From NCBI GenBank assembly GCA_023409955.1, contig JAEYQQ010000038.1:1-26441 (forward strand): DNA of 26,441 nt. Direction: 5' to 3'. The DNA is from Bacillota bacterium (GTDB taxonomy: Bacteria > Bacillota > Clostridia > Christensenellales > Aristaeellaceae). The translations under genes were made by a program, and so were the position numbers. The notes under the pieces are model-generated. The model was not told the DNA's origin. It saw only the letters and a list, made by a program, of their open reading frames with translations, and did no database searches. Shown here piece after piece: positions 22,647 to 26,441 of this stretch (position 1 is its first letter; every line of letters starts with the position of its first letter).

Positions 22647-24059
22647 TTAATCAAAGGAATATTTCAGCTTCGGGTTTCGGGCAGCATTCACCTCATCCGG
22701 CCTGCCGATAGGGGTGGTTACAGGACAGGCGTGGAGCGCTTCCGGATCTTTCTTGGCTATTCGGGCAATGTCTTTGAGCGCTTCAATGCCTTCCTCCAAG
22801 GTCTCACGGCTTTCGGTTTCCGTAGGCTCGATCATCAGCGCTTCGTGTACGATCAGCGGGAAGTACATCGTCGGGGGGTGCATGCCTTTGTCCAGCAGGG
22901 CTTTGGCTACATCCAGAGCGGATACACCAGTTTCTTTTTTCAAATTCTCCAAGGTCAGCACAAATTCGTGCATGCAGGTGTGGTCATAGGCCAGGGTAAA
23001 GGTATCCTTTAGCCTGTGCATCATGTAATTGGCATTGAGCACGGCATTCTGGGAGGCTTCCCGAACACCTTCGGCACCCAGGGTTAGAATGTAGGTCAGC
23101 GCCCGTACCACCACCAGGAAATTGCCATAGAAGGCTTTTACTTGGCCAATGCTTTGGGGTGGGGCTTCTTCACCCAGCTTCGAGTAGGGAAGGAAGGGGG
23201 CAAGGTGAGCCTTGCAGCCCACAGGCCCGCTGCCGGGACCGCCGCCGCCATGGGGGGTGGAGAAGGTTTTATGCAAGTTTAAATGCACCACGTCAAAACC
23301 CATGTCGCCGGGGCGGACCACACCCATGATGGCGTTGAGATTGGCCCCGTCATAATAGCATTGGCCACCTGCGTCATGAACGATCCTTGTAATCTCCAGT
23401 ATGTTCTTGTCGAACAGCCCCAGGGTGTTGGGGTTGGTAAGCATCAGCCCGGCGGTATCTTCACCAACTGCGGCCTTCAGGGCATCCAAATCTACACAGC
23501 CATCCGGTCCTGAAGGGATACTTACGACAGAATACCCTGCCATGGCCCCAGTGGCCGGGTTGGTGCCATGGGCAGAATCGGGCACGATAAGCTTTGTGCG
23601 CTTTCCATCGCCCCGGGACTTATGATAAGCCTTGATGAGCAGGATGCCTGTGAACTCGCCGTGGGCACCGGCGGCAGGCTGGAAGCTCATGGCGTCCATA
23701 CCGGTAATTTCGCACAAGTGCTTTTCGGCTGTTGATAAAACCTCCAGGCAGCCTTGAACCGTTTCTTTAGGCTGCAAGGGATGGATATTTGCAAAGCCGG
23801 GAAGGTCTGCCATTTCATCATTGATTCGAGGGTTATATTTCATGGTGCAGGAGCCCAAGGGATAAAAGCCGCTGTTGACGCCATGGGCGCGTTTGGCAAG
23901 CCTTGTATAGTGCCGGCTGATGTCCGTTTCCGCCATTTCCGGAAGATGCGGAGCTATTTCTCGTTGATATTCATCGGGGAGGACTATTTCCGGTACATCA
24001 CACTTGGGCAAAAGGCTGACATGATGGCCAGGGCGGCTGGTTTCAAAAATTAGGTTCAT
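22647..24059 (-). CDS. gcvPB: Glycine dehydrogenase (decarboxylating) subunit 2
   Basis: PLP-bearing subunit of the P protein, which decarboxylates glycine and passes the aminomethyl group to lipoyl-GcvH. It has 470 residues from ATG 24059. The motif LNLHKTFSTPHGGGGPGSGP carries the PLP lysine (Lys264). GSCTMKYNPRIN and AHGTNPA are further family signatures. ATG 24059 overlaps the gcvPA stop as ATGA and lies 10 bases after GGGAGG; the GTG at 24068 is too near that site. The two-subunit P protein (gcvPA + gcvPB) is typical of Firmicutes and many other bacteria, in contrast to the fused ~950-residue GcvP of E. coli. Confidence 0.95.
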   Translation of the reverse strand: MNLIFETSRPGHHVSLLPKCDVPEIVLPDEYQREIAPHLPEMAETDISRHYTRLAKRAHGVNSGFYPLGSCTMKYNPRINDEMADLPGFANIHPLQPKETVQGCLEVLSTAEKHLCEITGMDAMSFQPAAGAHGEFTGILLIKAYHKSRGDGKRTKLIVPDSAHGTNPATGAMAGYSVVSIPSGPDGCVDLDALKAAVGEDTAGLMLTNPNTLGLFDKNILEITRIVHDAGGQCYYDGANLNAIMGVVRPGDMGFDVVHLNLHKTFSTPHGGGGPGSGPVGCKAHLAPFLPYSKLGEEAPPQSIGQVKAFYGNFLVVVRALTYILTLGAEGVREASQNAVLNANYMMHRLKDTFTLAYDHTCMHEFVLTLENLKKETGVSALDVAKALLDKGMHPPTMYFPLIVHEALMIEPTETESRETLEEGIEALKDIARIAKKDPEALHACPVTTPIGRPDEVNAARNPKLKYSFD

Positions 24060-25378
24060 TTTGCGCACACCTCCCTGACGGTGCTAATAACGATATCCAG
24101 TTGTTCACGGCTTACCTGTTCGGTGGCACACCAAAGCAGCTGGTCCTCGCCAAGCGGCAGACCGCCCAGGATATCCTTGGCTTCCAACGCTTTCAAAATG
24201 GCATTCCGCTTGCTGCCGCAGGTGGTGACGAATTCATGGAAGAAGGGGGCAGTGCCAACCCTTACAATGCCTTCAATACTTGCCAGCCCATCCAGCAGGT
24301 AATGGGATTTGCTCATGGATTGGACAGCCACTTCCTTGAGCCCCTCCGGCCCCATGGCGGATAAGTAAACGGATGCGGTGAGGGCACACAATGCCTGGTT
24401 GGAGCAGACGTTTGAACTGGCTTTCTCCCGGCGAATATGCTGCTCACGGGCCTGCAGGGTCAAAACAAAGGCACGGTTGCCTTTGCTGTCTGTGGTTTCG
24501 CCAGCAATGCGACCGGGGAGCTTGCGCATCATAGATGTGGTGGAGGCCATAAAGCCAAGGTAGGGCCCACCGAAGGACAAAGGCATGCCAAGGGGCTGGC
24601 CCTCGCCTACGGCGATATCGGCACCGGCTTCGGCGGGGGATTGGACAATGGCAAGCGCAATGGGGTTTACGCCCATGATGTATTTACCGCCGGCTGCATG
24701 TACTTTTTCGCCAAGCAGCTTTGCGTCTTCGAGTGCACCGTAAAAGTTGGGCTGCTGCACAAACAGGCAGGCAGTGTCATCCCCCAGCAAGGATTCCAGC
24801 GCTTGCACATCCGTTAAACCATTCTTTTCTGGAACGATCTGCATCGGCATATTGGCTGCAGTACAGTAGGTTTGAATGGTGGCAATGGTATCAGGATGGG
24901 CGGTGGCACTTACCAGTGTGGTCACCCGCTTGCGTTCCCGGCACATGGCTGCCGCTTCCGCTGCGGCCTCCGCACCGTCGTACATGGAGGCATTGCTGAC
25001 ACTCAGCCTAGTCAGTTCGCAGACCATAGTTTGAAACTCAAATATTGACTGCAAAATACCTTGGCTGATCTCCGGCTGATAGGGGGTGTAGGCGGTGACA
25101 AACTCCTCTTTTGCTGTCACGTACTTGACAATGGAAGGAATGTAATGGTTGTATGCACCGGCTCCCCGAAGGATGGTTGCATAGGTCTTGTTCTTTTGAG
25201 CCATGGCTGTCATGGCTTTACGGACCTCAAGCTCTGATTTTCCATCCGGCAGGTCCAAGGGCCGTTTAAGCATCACATCACAAGGAACGTCAGAAAACAA
25301 TTCCATAACGTTTGATATTCCTATGGAAGAGAGCATTTCCTGCCGCTCATTGCTGGTGGTGGGAATATAGCTGCCCAT
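24056..25378 (-). CDS. gcvPA: Glycine dehydrogenase (decarboxylating) subunit 1
   Basis: N-terminal half of the two-part P protein, which forms the heterotetramer with GcvPB and lacks the PLP lysine. It has 440 residues. Visible family patterns are YIPTTSNERQEML at the start, FLRGAGAYNHYIPSIV-like RGAGAYNHYIPSIV, TAYTPYQPEISQGILQ and SNASMYDGAEAAAEA. ATG 25378 follows AAGGAGG. It is 2 bases downstream of gcvH in the same direction and its stop overlaps the start of gcvPB, so the subunits are probably made in equal amounts by coupled translation. Confidence 0.95.
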   Translation of the reverse strand: MGSYIPTTSNERQEMLSSIGISNVMELFSDVPCDVMLKRPLDLPDGKSELEVRKAMTAMAQKNKTYATILRGAGAYNHYIPSIVKYVTAKEEFVTAYTPYQPEISQGILQSIFEFQTMVCELTRLSVSNASMYDGAEAAAEAAAMCRERKRVTTLVSATAHPDTIATIQTYCTAANMPMQIVPEKNGLTDVQALESLLGDDTACLFVQQPNFYGALEDAKLLGEKVHAAGGKYIMGVNPIALAIVQSPAEAGADIAVGEGQPLGMPLSFGGPYLGFMASTTSMMRKLPGRIAGETTDSKGNRAFVLTLQAREQHIRREKASSNVCSNQALCALTASVYLSAMGPEGLKEVAVQSMSKSHYLLDGLASIEGIVRVGTAPFFHEFVTTCGSKRNAILKALEAKDILGGLPLGEDQLLWCATEQVSREQLDIVISTVREVCAK

Positions 25379-25380
25379 GC

Positions 25381-25758
25381 TCAGCCCTCCTTGACGGTGC
25401 TTTCGTATGCCTGGGCGCTGAGCATTTCCACGGTGCCGGTGACATCCTTAACGCGGATGAACCAGGCCTCATAAGGGGATTGGTTGATGAATTGCGGGCT
25501 GTCCAGCAGCGCCTCGTTGACCTCGGTCACCTCGCCTGTGACAGGGCTGTACACGTCGCTGACGGCCTTGACGGATTCCACATCGCCAAAGGTCTCACCA
25601 GCTGTTACGCTGTCGCCAGGCTGGGGCAAGTTAACAAATACCAGGTCACCCAGCTCGCTCTGGGCAAAGTCGGTCAGGCCGATTTCAAAAACGCCACCAT
25701 CAAGCTCCTTGATCCATTCGTGGGATTTGGTGTACTTTAATTCATTGGGGATGTTCAT
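25381..25758 (-). CDS. gcvH: Glycine cleavage system H protein
   Basis: Small lipoyl carrier protein that shuttles the aminomethyl intermediate between P, T and L proteins. It has 125 residues, the usual length. The N-terminal KYTKSHEWI and the lipoyl site DVESVKAVSDVYSP (Lys64) are unmistakable, and the C-terminal region with NQSPYEAWFIRVK is typical. ATG 25758 follows GAAGGAGG at good spacing. It lies 40 bases after gcvT and 2 bases before gcvPA in the operon. Confidence 0.96.
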   Translation of the reverse strand: MNIPNELKYTKSHEWIKELDGGVFEIGLTDFAQSELGDLVFVNLPQPGDSVTAGETFGDVESVKAVSDVYSPVTGEVTEVNEALLDSPQFINQSPYEAWFIRVKDVTGTVEMLSAQAYESTVKEG

Positions 25759-25798
25759 CGTATTTTCCTCCTTCTATTTCACAAAACGTTTGCTTATA

Positions 25799-26441
25799 TC
25801 AGGCTTTGCCTTTTTTGTAAAAGGGCAGGGGAACGATCTCTGCCGTGATCCTTTTGCCCCTTACATCTACTTCCACAGTGTTGTCACCCAGGGATAGGCC
25901 CTCTTTATGAAGGAGCGCCATGGCAATGGCCTTGTTCACAAAGGGGCAGAGGGTACCGGAGGTGGTGTAGCCGATCTCTTTGCCATCCTTAAACACCGTG
26001 CAATGCTCCCTGGCGATGCCCCGGCCAGTCATCATAAGGCCAAAGCGGGCAATGCGAGGCTCGCCTTTTTTAGAAAGGGCCTCTTTGCCGATGAACTGCT
26101 CCTTGGCCATTTTCACAAAAGCACCAAGTCCAGTTTCAAAGGGAGTAATGGTTTCATCCATCTCATGGCCATACAGGGGCATGGCTGCCTCCAGCCGCAG
26201 GGTATCACGGGCCCCTAAGCCGCAGGGGATAAGACCCAGATCCTTGCCTGTTTCCAAAAGGAGATCCCATAGCTTTGGCGCATACGCATTAGCGCAGTAC
26301 AGCTCAAAACCATTCTCGCCTGTATAGCCTGTGCGGGAGATCATGCAAGGTATGCCCCCTACAGTTCCCTTTTCTACAAAAGTGTAATATTTTTTGGGGA
26401 TATCTTCTTCTTTGCATAAGCAGCTTAGTATCTCCAACGCA
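25799..26441 (-). CDS. gcvT: Aminomethyltransferase (T protein), N-terminal part beyond the window
   Basis: Transfers the methylene group from lipoyl-GcvH to tetrahydrofolate and releases ammonia. Only the C-terminal ~213 residues are present; the frame is open to the window end, so about 150 residues of the usual ~365 are missing. The motifs SRTGYTGENGFELY, GLGARDTLRLEAAMPLYGHEMD and ETGLGAFVK are characteristic, as is the C-terminal barrel with GYTTSGTLCPFVNKAIAMA. It is the first visible gene of the glycine cleavage operon, so the operon promoter and any glycine riboswitch would lie outside the window. It is a real gene cut by the window border, not a pseudogene. Confidence 0.95.
   Translation of the reverse strand, partial: ALEILSCLCKEEDIPKKYYTFVEKGTVGGIPCMISRTGYTGENGFELYCANAYAPKLWDLLLETGKDLGLIPCGLGARDTLRLEAAMPLYGHEMDETITPFETGLGAFVKMAKEQFIGKEALSKKGEPRIARFGLMMTGRGIAREHCTVFKDGKEIGYTTSGTLCPFVNKAIAMALLHKEGLSLGDNTVEVDVRGKRITAEIVPLPFYKKGKA

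Noticed and set aside
25759..25798. Catabolite-responsive element in the gcvT-gcvH gap (CAAAACGTTTGC)
   Set aside because: The palindromic AAACGTTT core does not fit the cre consensus at the flanking positions and it lies inside the operon.
25799..26441. Truncated gcvT pseudogene
   Set aside because: The frame runs to the window edge without a stop and the motifs are intact; the missing part is outside the window.

Overview
The window looks like a chromosomal segment of an anaerobic member of the Bacillota, class Clostridia or a close relative. This is inferred from the strong AGGAGG-type ribosome binding sites, the frequent TTG and GTG starts, the moderate GC content, the two-subunit glycine decarboxylase (gcvPA/gcvPB) and the DUF362 ferredoxin-like protein. 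No rRNA, tRNA, CRISPR array, transposase or phage gene was recognised. Both solute-binding proteins have signal peptidase I type leaders without a lipobox cysteine, which is unusual for a monoderm and keeps a diderm Firmicute (for example Negativicutes-like) possible.

Layout, left to right. (1) 1-2055: an AT-rich membrane GGDEF protein, possibly cut at the window edge, then a 104-residue Gly-rich unknown protein closed by a terminator. (2) 2157-4860: a SsuABC/TauABC/ThiXYZ-type ABC importer (binding protein, ATPase, permease) with a GC-rich hairpin after the first gene and a terminator after the last. (3) 4861-5431: no intact gene, but a decayed minus-strand fragment resembling the C-terminus of a sugar-binding protein. 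(4) 5432-11561: a four-gene operon with a DUF3798 binding protein, a double-domain RbsA/MglA-like ATPase and two permeases. One permease carries a large extracytoplasmic insertion. A strong terminator lies directly after the binding-protein gene and would reduce transcription of the membrane components. (5) 11567-12542: an L-rhamnose mutarotase on the minus strand and, divergently, a ThpR/LigT RNA 2',3'-cyclic phosphodiesterase. (6) 12604-13374: a His/Cys-repeat, presumably metal-binding protein. (7) 13507-15859: thioredoxin, a single-domain rhodanese and a CoA-disulfide-reductase/rhodanese fusion, probably one sulfur/persulfide redox operon. (8) 16058-20056: a DUF362 protein with two 4Fe-4S motifs, then uvrA. 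(9) 20057-20166: an array of inverted repeats ending in a bidirectional terminator. (10) 20243-26441, all minus strand: the glycine cleavage operon in transcription order gcvT (cut by the window end), gcvH, gcvPA, gcvPB, lplA, lpd. It supplies the complete T, H, P and L proteins plus the ligase that lipoylates GcvH.

The most unusual content is the DUF3798 transporter with its enlarged permease and atypical ATPase motifs, the His/Cys-repeat protein with an unknown C-terminal domain, the trx/rhodanese/CoADR-rhodanese cluster, and the multi-hairpin stretch after uvrA.
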